A stretch of 64,000 nucleotides of DNA from Trichomonas vaginalis G3 (GCF_026262505.1 NC_067207.1:10074082-10138081), one strand, 5' to 3'; shown: positions 41,566 through 50,319, numbered from the stretch's first letter. Made by a program: numbers and translations. The notes: a model not told the origin generated them from the sequence alone.

Positions 41566-41836
41566 GGTAGTGGGGCCTCCAGGCACTTCGTGCCTTCTAG
41601 CCCTGAAGATGATTAGTATAAATGTTTTTTTTTTTTTTTCTTGGGATGGGCCTCCAGGCACTTCGTGCCTTCTAGCCCATAAGAAATTTTGCACAAGACC
41701 CAAGAGGAGGACCGGAGCCCCAGCCGACCAGCCTTTTTCCCCTTATAGAATGAGATAGGACGGTTATTTTACAAAACTGACAACACTTTTCACAAATTAT
41801 ATATGTTTTCATGTTTTGTCAAGACTTCTTCGTAAT
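41566..41836. repeat. Polinton terminal repeat with two hairpin tips
   Basis: The tip starts GGTAGTGGGGCCTCC and forms a hairpin (AGGCAC-TTC-GTGCCT) inside an outer GGGC/GCCC stem. It continues to ATAAATG, where about 150 bp absent from the other Polinton end are inserted. That insert carries a poly-T run and a second copy of the hairpin (GATGGGCCTCCAGGCAC...). From about 41795 (CTTTTCACAAATTATATATG) it rejoins the sequence shared with 2489-2535. Confidence 0.75.
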
Positions 41837-42240
41837 GAGCGTAAAGGACCAAAAAATAATGTTTAGGGTAGAAGGTTAGATCTAACCTCTTTTCTAACCT
41901 CTTTTCTAACCTCTTGAATTTTCATGATTTCTTCGTAAATGTTTTGTCAAGACTTCTTCATCGTAAATGTTTTGTCAAGACTTCTTCATCGTAAATGTTT
42001 TGTCAAGACTTCTTCATCGTAAATGTTTTGTCAAGACTTCTTCGTAATGAGTGTAAAGGACCAAAAAATAATGTTTAGGGTAGAAGGTTAGATCTAACCT
42101 CTTTTCTAACCTCTTTTCTAACCTCTTGAATTTTCATGACTTCTTCGTATATGCTTTGTCAAGACTTCTTCATCGTATATGCTTTGTCAAGACTTCTTCA
42201 TCGTAAATGTTTTGTCACTTTTCTGTCACTTTTCGGGTAA
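41837..42240. repeat. Polinton subterminal repeats
   Basis: Two copies of an approximately 75-bp block centred on the palindrome GGTTAGATCTAACC (41867 and 42087 regions) are separated and followed by runs of an approximately 27-bp unit (GTTTTGTCAAGACTTCTTCA-TCGTAAAT). This mirrors the repeat content of 1620-2516 in the other copy. Confidence 0.85.
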
Positions 42241-42264
42241 AAACATTTTTATTATTATATATAA

Positions 42265-43083
42265 ATGAATTTTACAAAACCACCGTTACCGTTCTTTGGA
42301 AATAAGAGTAGATGTAAAGATATTATATTGAGAGAACTTAAGAAACTACCGAATGGTCTAACATTTGTAGATTTGTTCGGTGGAAGTTTCTATATATCCC
42401 ATTTATGTCATATAATATTCCCAGACTCAAAGATTATATGCAATGACTTCGACAACTATATGGACCGTCTCAAACATATTCCAGACACAAACAATATATT
42501 GAAAGAGTTAAAAGAAAAGATACCTATAGGTAAGATGGAACGTATACCATTAGATAAGAAAAATATTGTGAGAGAGGTTTTGAAAAAAGCAGAATATATA
42601 GACTGGGATAGTATATCTGCTAGACTATTATATAGTGGTTCTATAAGAGTTCATGACATTGAAACACTTATGTCAAAAGTTTTATATCTTAACTATACAA
42701 ATGTTTTCAAAGAGGACATAGAAAAATATATTGAGGGTATAGAGTTTGTGAGATGTCATTGGACAGAGTTGTATGAAAAATATAAAGACAAGGAAAATGT
42801 TTTCTTTATAGTGGACCCGCCGTTCTTTAACACATGGGATTTTCAATACCAAGTAGACTGGTCTTTGAGAGACTCTTTAGAAACTTTAGACGTTATACAT
42901 AACCATCCATGCTTTTACTTTACATCCGATAAAAGTGGTTTGGAAACCGTTATGAGATGGTTAGAGGACATACATGACTATGAGTTTATATATGACAAGA
43001 TAGAATATGAGAGAGGTCCTATAAACTGGAGAAAGTGTCACAATAAAGAAATTTTATTAGTAAGTAAATGTGGTTTGAAATAG
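42265..43083 (+). CDS. DNA N6-adenine methyltransferase, D12 (Dam-like) class, Polinton-borne
   Basis: The protein has 272 residues. The motif order fits D12-class methyltransferases: PLPFFGNKSR at residues 7-16 (the F.GxK AdoMet motif), FVDLFGGSF at about 34-42 (motif I), and FIVDPPFFNT at about 181-190 (catalytic DPP-aromatic motif). It would methylate adenine at N6 in duplex DNA, and its closest well-known relative, Dam, recognises GATC. It is the first gene inward from the terminus and looks whole. A TTTTTA-type motif lies just before the ATG. Possible roles are marking element DNA, discriminating it from host DNA, or controlling expression; all are inferences. Its specificity cannot be read from sequence alone. 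Confidence 0.85.
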   Translation: MNFTKPPLPFFGNKSRCKDIILRELKKLPNGLTFVDLFGGSFYISHLCHIIFPDSKIICNDFDNYMDRLKHIPDTNNILKELKEKIPIGKMERIPLDKKNIVREVLKKAEYIDWDSISARLLYSGSIRVHDIETLMSKVLYLNYTNVFKEDIEKYIEGIEFVRCHWTELYEKYKDKENVFFIVDPPFFNTWDFQYQVDWSLRDSLETLDVIHNHPCFYFTSDKSGLETVMRWLEDIHDYEFIYDKIEYERGPINWRKCHNKEILLVSKCGLK

Positions 43084-43199
43084 GACTACTTGTTTTAGGT
43101 TTTTTCCATTGTGTCATTTATTTATTTGACGTGGCAGAAAAGTACAGAGAATATGAAGATGAACCAATGCCTGCAAATGTTCAGTATATGTACTCGTAA
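43068..43199 (+). CDS. Small single-pass membrane protein (43 residues), Polinton-borne
   Basis: Begins with MWFEIGLLVLGFFHCVIYLF, a clean hydrophobic segment, followed by a charged tail (DVAEKYREYEDEP). It overlaps the last 16 bases of the methyltransferase gene and ends 23 bases before the next one, so it fits the compact gene order. Small membrane proteins with this layout are common in virion and lysis modules, but nothing here identifies a function. Confidence 0.5.
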   Translation: MWFEIGLLVLGFFHCVIYLFDVAEKYREYEDEPMPANVQYMYS

Positions 43200-43222
43200 G
43201 AGATATTTTTATCTAATATTAA

Positions 43223-43585
43223 ATGGACGCACAGAACTTAGCGAATGCACAGCAACCTGGACAACCAAACCCAGAGAATATTCCAAATGAAGTTAGAATA
43301 CAAACTGCAATGGCAAACTATGGTCAAGTGCCAACAGATGTACAAATGCAAACTGCCATGTCAAATGACGCTGCGTTAGGTTTGCCACCATGGTATGCAA
43401 ATATGAGATGGAAAGAGTTTTATACAAACCCTGAAGTGGGATATAAACAACTTTATGCAGATGACGCGAACACAGGAGTTGACCCAGAATATGTTTTCTA
43501 CCAGAGGAGAAACAGAATGTATGAGCTCCAGTTAAAGAATGCTATGGAACTCAACAGGAAACGTAAGAGACTAGGCGGACATTAG
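43223..43585 (+). CDS. Polinton protein of unknown function (120 residues)
   Basis: Residues 1-60 are Asn/Gln/Pro-rich with a duplicated motif (EVRIQTAMANYGQVP / DVQMQTAMSNDAA). Residues 62-110 are Trp/Tyr-rich, and the C-terminus is basic (RKRKRLGGH). No known domain is recognised. A TTTTTA-type motif (ATTTTTATCTAATATTAAATG) precedes the start. The tight spacing with neighbours on both sides suggests a structural or assembly gene, but that is an inference. Confidence 0.6.
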   Translation: MDAQNLANAQQPGQPNPENIPNEVRIQTAMANYGQVPTDVQMQTAMSNDAALGLPPWYANMRWKEFYTNPEVGYKQLYADDANTGVDPEYVFYQRRNRMYELQLKNAMELNRKRKRLGGH

Positions 43586-43603
43586 ATTTTTACATATAGT
43601 AAA

Positions 43604-43846
43604 ATGGGTTTCTTTGGAAGAATAGGAAACTTCTTTCGAAATGTTGGAAGAGGTATATGGAATGGAATAAAAACCGTAGGAAAAGGAATTTGGAACGGAG
43701 TCAAAAATATTGGTAAAAGAGTAGGTCAGTTTGTTGGTATTATACCTAAAGACCCTGAACCAGAAGAACAAGCTCCTGTTATACAACAGCCTGAACCTGC
43801 ACCACAGTCAAGTTGGCAACCAAATCCAACACCTCAACCGTATTAA
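43604..43846 (+). CDS. Polinton amphipathic Gly/Trp-rich small protein
   Basis: The protein has 80 residues. Residues 1-48 repeat a Gly-aromatic-basic pattern (RNVGRGIWNGIKTVGKGIWN, then GVKNIGKRVGQFVG), which suggests amphipathic helices able to insert into membranes. Residues 49-80 are Pro/Gln/Glu-rich. The design resembles 46957-47358. Membrane-active minor virion proteins of other viruses share this look, so a minor capsid role is plausible, but no homology can be claimed by eye. The start is preceded by ATTTTTACATATAGTAAA. Confidence 0.6.
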   Translation: MGFFGRIGNFFRNVGRGIWNGIKTVGKGIWNGVKNIGKRVGQFVGIIPKDPEPEEQAPVIQQPEPAPQSSWQPNPTPQPY

Positions 43847-43850
43847 AAAA

Positions 43851-44699
43851 TTATATTTTTACCGTTCGATAGTAGTTGTATATGAAACTAAGTTCTAAGT
43901 AAAACGCATGGTATAATGGAATTATTCTTTTTCTTCCATCTGTAGTAAACCATACTTGAAAGTCTGAAATACTTCCACTTGGTGGTTCGTATAACTTTGT
44001 AGGTTTTTCGTAAAAGTCATTTGCCAAGCATAAGAAAGAGTTTTGAGCGCCAGAAAATGAAGCATGAACAATAATAGCAGCTGGGTCGAAAACATCTTTA
44101 AATAAATATGGTTCATCTCTTGCATATCGACTGTAAATATTTGCTAAAGGAAGTTTGACTTTCTGATTTAACATTCTTTGCAAATAATACCATGACATTG
44201 CAGTGAATTCTGTATATATTTGTTCGTCTTTATTTGGATTGTTTTCGTAGATTTGAAATGACACTTGTGAATTTTGTTTGTCATATACAATTCTCACATA
44301 AAGTGTGCTCTCGGTATTTGCATATTCATCAGCATATTTTGCATAACATGAATTTATTTTATCTTCTATATTTTTTAACGCAGTCTGTAGAGAAGATGAA
44401 AGGTCAACTTGTATTAGCTCAATTTCTTCCCACATTTTTCGTTTCCCTTCAGATATATAATCTATATGAAACTTTACAATAAATGGAAAACTTTTATCTT
44501 CTACAGACACAAACTTCATTCTACGAAAGCCAATAGCTTTTGTGACAGATGGGTCTCTTAGCCATCTTAATGGGTAGTCAAAACGATAGCCTTCATGCTT
44601 TACGGTCTCTGTCTCAAACTTTTGACCGACATTAGTAAAAAGTTCATCTAATGGTTTAGTTGTAGCAACTCTTGAATTTTCTTTTTCTATTGGAAGCAT
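43851..44699 (-). CDS. Polinton protein, paralogue A of a 285-residue pair
   Basis: The protein has 282 residues and is clearly related to 50472-51332. Both share a KPLD..FTN.G start, YRFDYP.RWL.(D/S)PS..KAIGFRR, a VFDP......HASFS...NSFLC stretch and an SDFQVWFTT.G...IIPLY..FYLELSFIYNY ending. The mixed beta-rich sequence without charged runs resembles a capsid-type beta protein more than an enzyme, but I do not recognise the family. It is divergent from the fibre gene across an 18-bp palindromic promoter (TTTTATCTAGAATAAAA). Two paralogues in one element suggest gene duplication with division of role. Confidence 0.6.
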   Translation of the reverse strand: MLPIEKENSRVATTKPLDELFTNVGQKFETETVKHEGYRFDYPLRWLRDPSVTKAIGFRRMKFVSVEDKSFPFIVKFHIDYISEGKRKMWEEIELIQVDLSSSLQTALKNIEDKINSCYAKYADEYANTESTLYVRIVYDKQNSQVSFQIYENNPNKDEQIYTEFTAMSWYYLQRMLNQKVKLPLANIYSRYARDEPYLFKDVFDPAAIIVHASFSGAQNSFLCLANDFYEKPTKLYEPPSGSISDFQVWFTTDGRKRIIPLYHAFYLELSFIYNYYRTVKI

Positions 44700-44717
44700 A
44701 TTTTATCTAGAATAAAA
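44700..44717. promoter_or_regulatory. 18-bp divergent Polinton promoter
   Basis: Only 18 bp separate the start codons of the genes on either side. The sequence is a near-perfect palindrome (TTTTATCTAGAATAAAA), so each gene sees a TTTTAT-type motif at the same spacing. This is the same architecture as at 46940-46956 and 61030-61047. Confidence 0.5.
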
Positions 44718-45983
44718 ATGTCGAAAGATATTGCTTCCATGAGAGAAATACAACACAACCGACAACTCATTATGCAAGCTCTAAATAAGAACACAACAAA
44801 CTTTTCAAACTATTCTAAGATATCTGAGTCATTGAAAGAAGGAAACTTAAAACTGACATTAAACCCAATGACAGATGAGTTTCTGTTTCAAGACAAGAAG
44901 AACAATACTGTCTGTATAAATCCAACAAAAGGAACTTTAAACGAGAAACCTATAAATGAACTTCTTTTGAAAACAGATGTTGACAACAAAGCTGACAAAG
45001 AATATGTAGACGATGCAATAGCAAAAGAAGAAGAAAGAGCTAACAATGCTTATGCAACAAAAGAACATACTCATCCTGAACTAGCAGACAAAACATATGT
45101 TGACAATAAAATGTCAAGTGAAGTGACAAGAGCTGAAAACGAATATTCTAAAAAGACTCATATACATTCTATATCTGATATTACAGACTTACAAGAAACC
45201 TTAAACAGGAAAAGTGCCGTTGGACATACACATACATCTTCTGAAATAACAGACTTAAACGTTAGCCTTGAAAAGAAAGCAGACAAGAACCATACACATG
45301 ATTTCTTCACAACTGTTGCTATAGAAAGTATTGAAGGAACGTTTGAAGAAACTGATGGGGATGTATTATATTGGAAACTTCCTAACTTTCCACAAGGTTT
45401 AACATCGGATGACGACATAACGACGATGAGAAACATTAGATGTAAAGATGTTTATGTCATGAAGGATGAACATAATATTAAATTCACTGCTCAAGATTTA
45501 TATGACAAGAAAGCAGACAAAACAGAGCTTCAAACATTAAAGACAGAAATACTTCAAACATTATATCCTATAGGCTCTATTTATACGTCAATGAACTCTA
45601 CCAGACCAGAAGTAGTACTTGGTTTTGGAACTTGGACTCAAATAGTCGACAGGTTTTTGTATTGTGCAAACTCTTCAAAGGAAACAGGTGGAAGTAAAAC
45701 GATTTCAGGTGAAAATCTACCTGCACACAGTCACTACATAGATTTAAGTACATCTCAAGCAGGTTGGCATAAGCATAAATTTTGGGATTGGTCAGCAATG
45801 AAAAAAGGTAAAGGATATGATGTTAAAGACGACGTTCAGTTTGCTATAAATTGTTTCTGGGGTAACACTCAGGGAGATGGAAACCATACACATCGCGTTT
45901 CAGGATATACGCAAACAACGGGACAAAGTAAAGAATACATGCCACCTTACATGACAGTTTACGCATGGTATAGAAATGCTTAG
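44718..45983 (+). CDS. Phage-type tail-fibre/collar protein, Polinton-borne
   Basis: The protein has 421 residues. Residues about 95-215 contain repeated tail-fibre segments (KADKEYVDDAIA, HTHPELADKTYVDNK, HIHSISDITDLQETL, HTHTSSEITDLNVSLEKKAD). The C-terminal part from about residue 275 matches baseplate/fibre proteins of the gp10 type: LYPIGSIYTSMNSTRP, FGTWTQIVDRFLYC, GENLPAHSH, and the end YMPPYMTVYAWYRNA. In phages such proteins are trimeric fibres that touch the host surface, with metal held by HxH motifs. In a Polinton it would suit a vertex spike or attachment fibre; that role is inferred. The frame looks whole. It starts beside a TTTTAT-type motif and overlaps the integrase stop by 4 bases. 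Confidence 0.85.
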   Translation: MSKDIASMREIQHNRQLIMQALNKNTTNFSNYSKISESLKEGNLKLTLNPMTDEFLFQDKKNNTVCINPTKGTLNEKPINELLLKTDVDNKADKEYVDDAIAKEEERANNAYATKEHTHPELADKTYVDNKMSSEVTRAENEYSKKTHIHSISDITDLQETLNRKSAVGHTHTSSEITDLNVSLEKKADKNHTHDFFTTVAIESIEGTFEETDGDVLYWKLPNFPQGLTSDDDITTMRNIRCKDVYVMKDEHNIKFTAQDLYDKKADKTELQTLKTEILQTLYPIGSIYTSMNSTRPEVVLGFGTWTQIVDRFLYCANSSKETGGSKTISGENLPAHSHYIDLSTSQAGWHKHKFWDWSAMKKGKGYDVKDDVQFAINCFWGNTQGDGNHTHRVSGYTQTTGQSKEYMPPYMTVYAWYRNA

Positions 45984-46939
45984 TCGTCATTTTCAACTTC
46001 TTTAGCATATTCGTCAGGAGTTGTCTTATATTTGTTAGGAACTGTCTTTGAAAGTATACCACCTTGAACTTTGACAAGTTTGAAACGAGGTCTGACAATA
46101 GTAGTTTTATCTTCTGCTTGCAGTGTGTACATTTTGCCATGTTTGCCTAAAACTTCATAATATTCTCTTGTATACTTTCTTCTATTTTTACGAACACGAA
46201 TGTGAGTACCTGTCGAGTTCCCATTGTTGTCATAGTCAATAGTATTTTCATATGGGTCGCGTTTAGGTATTTCTATTTTTACTTTGTCACCTTTCTGAAG
46301 TTTGAAGCCCGGCATTCTTTCTTGTTTGTCTCTTTTGACTAAATTATTAAATATATAGTCTTTCTCTAAGTCAGGGTTGTTTTTCATTTCTTCGGGGGAG
46401 TGGTTTCCCAAACCTTTTTGTTTACGGTTATTGTAAATATTTAAAACTTGTCTCATCTTTGCCATGGAGAAGTGTCTATATTTGTCGTCATATGACATTT
46501 CATTTGCTTCACCACCTTGTGGTTGGTTTAAGTCTCTTAACATTTTTATACAACCGTCAATGACACCAAGAGCAGAATGGTTTTGGTCGACAATGAAATA
46601 TTGGTTTACATTTTTTGAACGCAGATAGTTTTTTACATCATCTGATTTGAAAGAACTTTCACAGTCAGATGTCAGTTTTGTTGGATGGTATTTGTCAACG
46701 AATATTGTCAAAGCAGTTTTCACATCTAAAATATTTTTGGACCATAATGGTATGGCTTCACAGTATCTTGTGTTTTGACCAACAAATATTAACCAGTATG
46801 GTGGTCCATCTGTTCTAACTCTCGGAATGTTTTCCAAGATATCCATAAACCAAGCATTTGGTGTTGAACTAAAGATTTTTATCATGAGTGCTTTCTTTGT
46901 CGCTTTAGAAACATAGGGGTCCTTGTTTGGATTCGTCAT
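45980..46939 (-). CDS. Polinton integrase (retroviral-type, rve family)
   Basis: The protein has 319 residues. The catalytic RNase-H-like core has WFMDILENIPR (first Asp, about residue 32) and KLTSDCESSFKS (second Asp, about 93), followed by a helical region ending near residue 190 with NRKQKGLGNHSPEEM, typical of integrase cores. Residues about 210-300 form a basic C-terminal chromo/SH3-like segment (GFKLQKGDKVKIEI, then RPRFKLVKVQGG). It is expected to insert the excised element by strand transfer at its terminal repeats. It is convergent with the fibre gene (4-base overlap) and divergent, by 17 bp, from the amphipathic protein at 46957. Confidence 0.88.
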   Translation of the reverse strand: MTNPNKDPYVSKATKKALMIKIFSSTPNAWFMDILENIPRVRTDGPPYWLIFVGQNTRYCEAIPLWSKNILDVKTALTIFVDKYHPTKLTSDCESSFKSDDVKNYLRSKNVNQYFIVDQNHSALGVIDGCIKMLRDLNQPQGGEANEMSYDDKYRHFSMAKMRQVLNIYNNRKQKGLGNHSPEEMKNNPDLEKDYIFNNLVKRDKQERMPGFKLQKGDKVKIEIPKRDPYENTIDYDNNGNSTGTHIRVRKNRRKYTREYYEVLGKHGKMYTLQAEDKTTIVRPRFKLVKVQGGILSKTVPNKYKTTPDEYAKEVENDD

Positions 46940-46956
46940 TTTTTAACCCATAAGAA

Positions 46957-47358
46957 ATGGGTTTATTTGGCGCATTAGCAGGAGTTGCATCCAGATTTTT
47001 ACCCGCAGTTGGAACAATAGCCAGAGGTGCATTTGGAATTGGAAGGAAGATTTTGAGTACATTAGGTATACTGAAAGAGAAAGCACAACCTATTATACAA
47101 ACTGTACAGAAAGGTTGGGATGTAGCACGAGATGCAGCAAATCTTATTCCAAATCCTGAAACAAGAGGAAAAGTTCAAGGATGGATGGACAATGTAGGAA
47201 GACAAGCAGGAAACTATTATAACAAAGCAAATGACTACTATAACCAAGCAGGACACTATATGGACCAAGGTGAAAGATTCTTTAACAGAGGATATAACCA
47301 TGCACAACAGTGGGCAAACAATAACCAACCTCAACCGCCTCAAACTTGGGGAATGTAA
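46957..47358 (+). CDS. Polinton amphipathic Gly-rich protein, larger type
   Basis: The protein has 133 residues. Residues 1-45 are hydrophobic and Gly/Ala-rich (MGLFGALAGVASRFLPAVG, then GIGRKILSTLG), a membrane-active signature. The rest is Asn/Gln/Tyr-rich with short repeats (NYYNKANDYYNQAGHYMDQG) and a Pro/Gln end. It resembles 43604-43846 in design. It could be a minor virion protein that disrupts host membranes during entry, but this is inferred from composition. The ATTTTTTAACCCATAAGAA motif precedes the start. Confidence 0.6.
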   Translation: MGLFGALAGVASRFLPAVGTIARGAFGIGRKILSTLGILKEKAQPIIQTVQKGWDVARDAANLIPNPETRGKVQGWMDNVGRQAGNYYNKANDYYNQAGHYMDQGERFFNRGYNHAQQWANNNQPQPPQTWGM

Positions 47359-47377
47359 AATTTTTTACTGAGATGAA

Positions 47378-47530
47378 ATGAACAATACAGCATTGAGACA
47401 AATGGGTTCAAGATGGATTTGTCGGCTTCCAGCAGTTACACCACGTGTTTGTCAAGTTCTTCCTATACCTCAGGAAGTTTTAGACCGACTTAAAAAACCT
47501 AAACAACCAGTTGAAAACAAACCAAACTAA
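47378..47530 (+). CDS. Polinton small basic protein (50 residues)
   Basis: Begins MNNTALRQMGSRWICRLPAV and ends in KKPKQPVENKPN. It has no known motif. The leader ATTTTTTACTGAGATGAA before its ATG is repeated almost exactly before the next gene at 47549, which supports it as a real transcription unit. The earlier ATG at 47373 gives only two codons. Confidence 0.45.
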   Translation: MNNTALRQMGSRWICRLPAVTPRVCQVLPIPQEVLDRLKKPKQPVENKPN

Positions 47531-47548
47531 AATTTTTACTGAGATGAA

Positions 47549-48133
47549 ATGACCGAAGAAGTTGAAACGGTAGATTTGACACCACAAACAAAAAGTTCAG
47601 AACCATTGTCAAAACCTGTCAAAGAACTTACAGATGAAGAGAAAAATTCAATAATAGAAAGTGCCAGGTCTGGAAATACAAACCCTAACTATAAAGTCAC
47701 TTTTCATAGAAATGGAACGGCTAGTATCTCAAAAAAGAAACAGACTCTCACAAATAAAATATTGAAGTCTGAAGGAGCTTTCGAGACAACAGATGGAAAA
47801 GTTTACTTCACTGACCAACAGTTCATTATAGAACATCTCATTGACTTAGAGTCGAAATATTCTAAACTTTACAACAAACACAAAAAGTTGAAAGGAAAAC
47901 AAAAACAAATGGCATATGATATTTATGAAGATGTTGACAACACAACTGTTCCTGCAAGTGAAGTAAAGTCAGAGGAACCGAAAAGTGACGAAAAACCGAT
48001 AGAAGAAGAAAAACCAAAAACTGAAGATAAACCAAAACCAAAGTTTAGTTTGGAAACTAAACCAAGTCAACCTTCATTAGCTGGTATGGGTTGGCGTCAA
48101 AGACTTATGGCAGCAGGCGGTTATGTAAAGTAA
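47549..48133 (+). CDS. Polinton charged protein of unknown function (194 residues)
   Basis: Residues 1-45 are acidic, about 45-75 mixed (TFHRNGTASISKKKQTLTN), 100-125 a Lys-rich helix (SKLYNKHKKLKGKQKQMAY), and 135-175 a Glu/Lys/Pro low-complexity linker. The conserved-looking end is SLAGMGWRQRLMAAGGYVK. The linker plus a short C-terminal peptide would suit a docking or scaffold protein. No family is recognised. It shares its leader with the 50-residue gene upstream. Confidence 0.6.
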   Translation: MTEEVETVDLTPQTKSSEPLSKPVKELTDEEKNSIIESARSGNTNPNYKVTFHRNGTASISKKKQTLTNKILKSEGAFETTDGKVYFTDQQFIIEHLIDLESKYSKLYNKHKKLKGKQKQMAYDIYEDVDNTTVPASEVKSEEPKSDEKPIEEEKPKTEDKPKPKFSLETKPSQPSLAGMGWRQRLMAAGGYVK

Positions 48134-48165
48134 AGAAAAAAAAACATTTTTTTATTTTTATAAAA

Positions 48166-48351
48166 ATGCCCCCATATAGAATGGATAGAAAGTCTGCTAG
48201 AATAAAAGCAGAGTTACAAAGATATGGTTGGAGAGTTTCGAAGAATTTTAAATATAGGAAGGGAAGACCCATAAAAGTCTATGACAAATTGTCTGGTCTC
48301 GCTACGAAATGGATTTGGAAACAGCACATGCCAATTATCCAAACAGACTAG
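48166..48351 (+). CDS. Polinton small basic protein (61 residues)
   Basis: Very basic (MPPYRMDRKSARIKAELQRY, then KNFKYRKGRPIKVYDK), which suggests nucleic-acid binding. I set the start at 48166 because it follows the element's usual motif (ATTTTTTTATTTTTATAAAA). A longer frame would overlap the previous gene. The 3' end overlaps the start of the polymerase region by 43 bases. A terminal-protein or core-protein role is possible but unproven. Confidence 0.5.
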   Translation: MPPYRMDRKSARIKAELQRYGWRVSKNFKYRKGRPIKVYDKLSGLATKWIWKQHMPIIQTD

Positions 48352-50319
48352 AGAGGTTAGAAGAAGAACGTCTTATGAACATGCCTTTCGATGTTAGTGA
48401 ACCTCAAGTTGAAGGACACGACGGCTTTGCCAGATTCTACTGGAAACATGACGAACAATTGCATCCTTTGAGAAGGAAAAAAGGTAGTGCAGAGGATGGT
48501 CATGCTCCCATGGAAAGAACAAGATATGCATATGAAAAGTATCGTGAAGTTAGAAGTCAAATTACATCTGGTCGAACCTTTACAGTAAACTTTGACGAAG
48601 GAAAGAACAAAGAAGGCTTCATGGGAGTACTTGCTGCAATTCAAGACGGAAATATGAAAGGACACAATCTCAGATTGACCATAACAGATTTGGATGGTCA
48701 CATTTACTATGCAAATGGCAATGAACAAACAGCCGCAAAACTTCTTGACGCTTTCAAGACTACAAAGAGAGAACAAATGGTTGACTCCGACTCAGACATT
48801 TTGAATGCAATTGAAGGAATTGCAAGTGTCAAGTTCGAATGGTACCAACCTAACCCTCAAGCAGTCAGACAACATGCTGGATACTTCCCGTTCATAAATA
48901 AGTCTGACATTGACTTGACAAGGTATGGAATTTTACAATTCAATTGAAACAATTGTCAATGAACCTTGCATTCTTACATGTCTCAGGAACTCTGGTCTTG
49001 TTACAGAAGAGAAGATGAAGTATCTTGAGTCATGTGTGAAGACAAGGTACATTCTCAGAGGTCAATTGGCAAAAATTGCACCGTTGGCAAATGTCAATAT
49101 CCGAGTCAACATACCTACAGCTAAAGGTTCTTCACATGACGACTATGTTGTTGAGTTCAATTTACCATGGTTGAAGATTGTAATTGTCCACAACCACTTC
49201 ATGTTGAACGAAAGTCTTACAAACCCATTGTTCGGAAAAGGCAAGTGCAACATTGTCAGAGCTGTAAACATTCTTTTCGAGAAAGGTTTGTTGGAACCAA
49301 TTCCAGATGACAAGCTGACAGAAACTTTTGTACCAAAAGACGAAACAAACTTTTCACTGTTAGCAAGACCAAAAGTTGTTCCAGACAAAGTTCTAGTACA
49401 AAAGAAGTACACAATTCCACAAGGGGTTGGATTGTTCGGATACCAACCTGAACCAGAAGAACTTCCAATGAGGTTGCAAGAACTTCAAGATGCTATAAAC
49501 AAACTTCCATTGAGACATCCAATTGACGTCAAATTGTATTGGAGAGCATCTGAGTTAGGTCAGAAGGTTTTATATGAAACAGGTTGCTTCGACGATGTTT
49601 ATGAGATAACAGGAGAAGTTTCTCAGAAGATAAGAGACTCACTTGAATTTCCACAAACTGGACCAATTGGTTGCGACAAGTTCGACTCAGATGAAAAGAT
49701 ATACTATGTCGACCTTAACGCTGCATACATGAGGTTTGTCCAATATATTCCGACTGGAATTCCAAACGAAGATGGTGAGTTCCCGGGAAGGAACTATACA
49801 GTTGGAAAAGTCATACAACAACTGTATGATATTAGGAAAGCTTCAAACCCCAAACTTGCAATGACACTCAAATTGCTTATGAATTCGACATGGGGATATT
49901 CCATTAAGAAACCTCAAGAGATGAAGAGTAAACATTATGAGAAGGTCGACAACTTTGTTGAAAGGTTTTCTCCTTTTGTTTTGAAGTACGAATTCACTCA
50001 AGGTCAAAGTGGCTTAGTAACCACATTAAAACCTATTGTCGAACATTGGTCTTACCCTCAGTTCGCAAAGGCAGTCCTTGACAACTACAACAAATTCTTC
50101 TCCGAAGTCAAATCCAAGGTGAAGGTTTACTATGAGAACATTGACGCACTCATGACGAACGAAGAAGGATACAACAAACTCATTGAAATGGGAATGGTCG
50201 GTGAAAAGATGGGCTGTTTTAAGCTAGATAAGGTATTTTCCGAAGTTCATGTCCTCTCCAAGCGTAAGTATTGGGGCATACTTGAAGACGGCACAGAAAT
50301 AAAACATTGCATGAAGTAA
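48309..50319 (+). pseudogene. Polinton protein-primed DNA polymerase B region (broken)
   Basis: The family B polymerase of the protein-primed (viral/organellar) type is recognised from YFPFINKSDIDLTRYG in the N-terminal part, VDLNAAYMRFV (palm motif A, near 49710), KLLMNSTWGYSIKKP (motif B, near 49870), and the KRKYWGIL block near the end. It would replicate the linear element from its ends. It lies between the small basic gene and paralogue B. The region looks broken, with at least one break, and is shorter than a typical Polinton polymerase. Confidence 0.85.

Noticed and set aside
41452-41758. Open frames on both strands across the Polinton tip (ARRHEVPGGP-type peptides)
   Set aside because: They are translations of the terminal hairpin and homopolymer runs, repeated wherever the tip occurs. 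No evidence of a gene.
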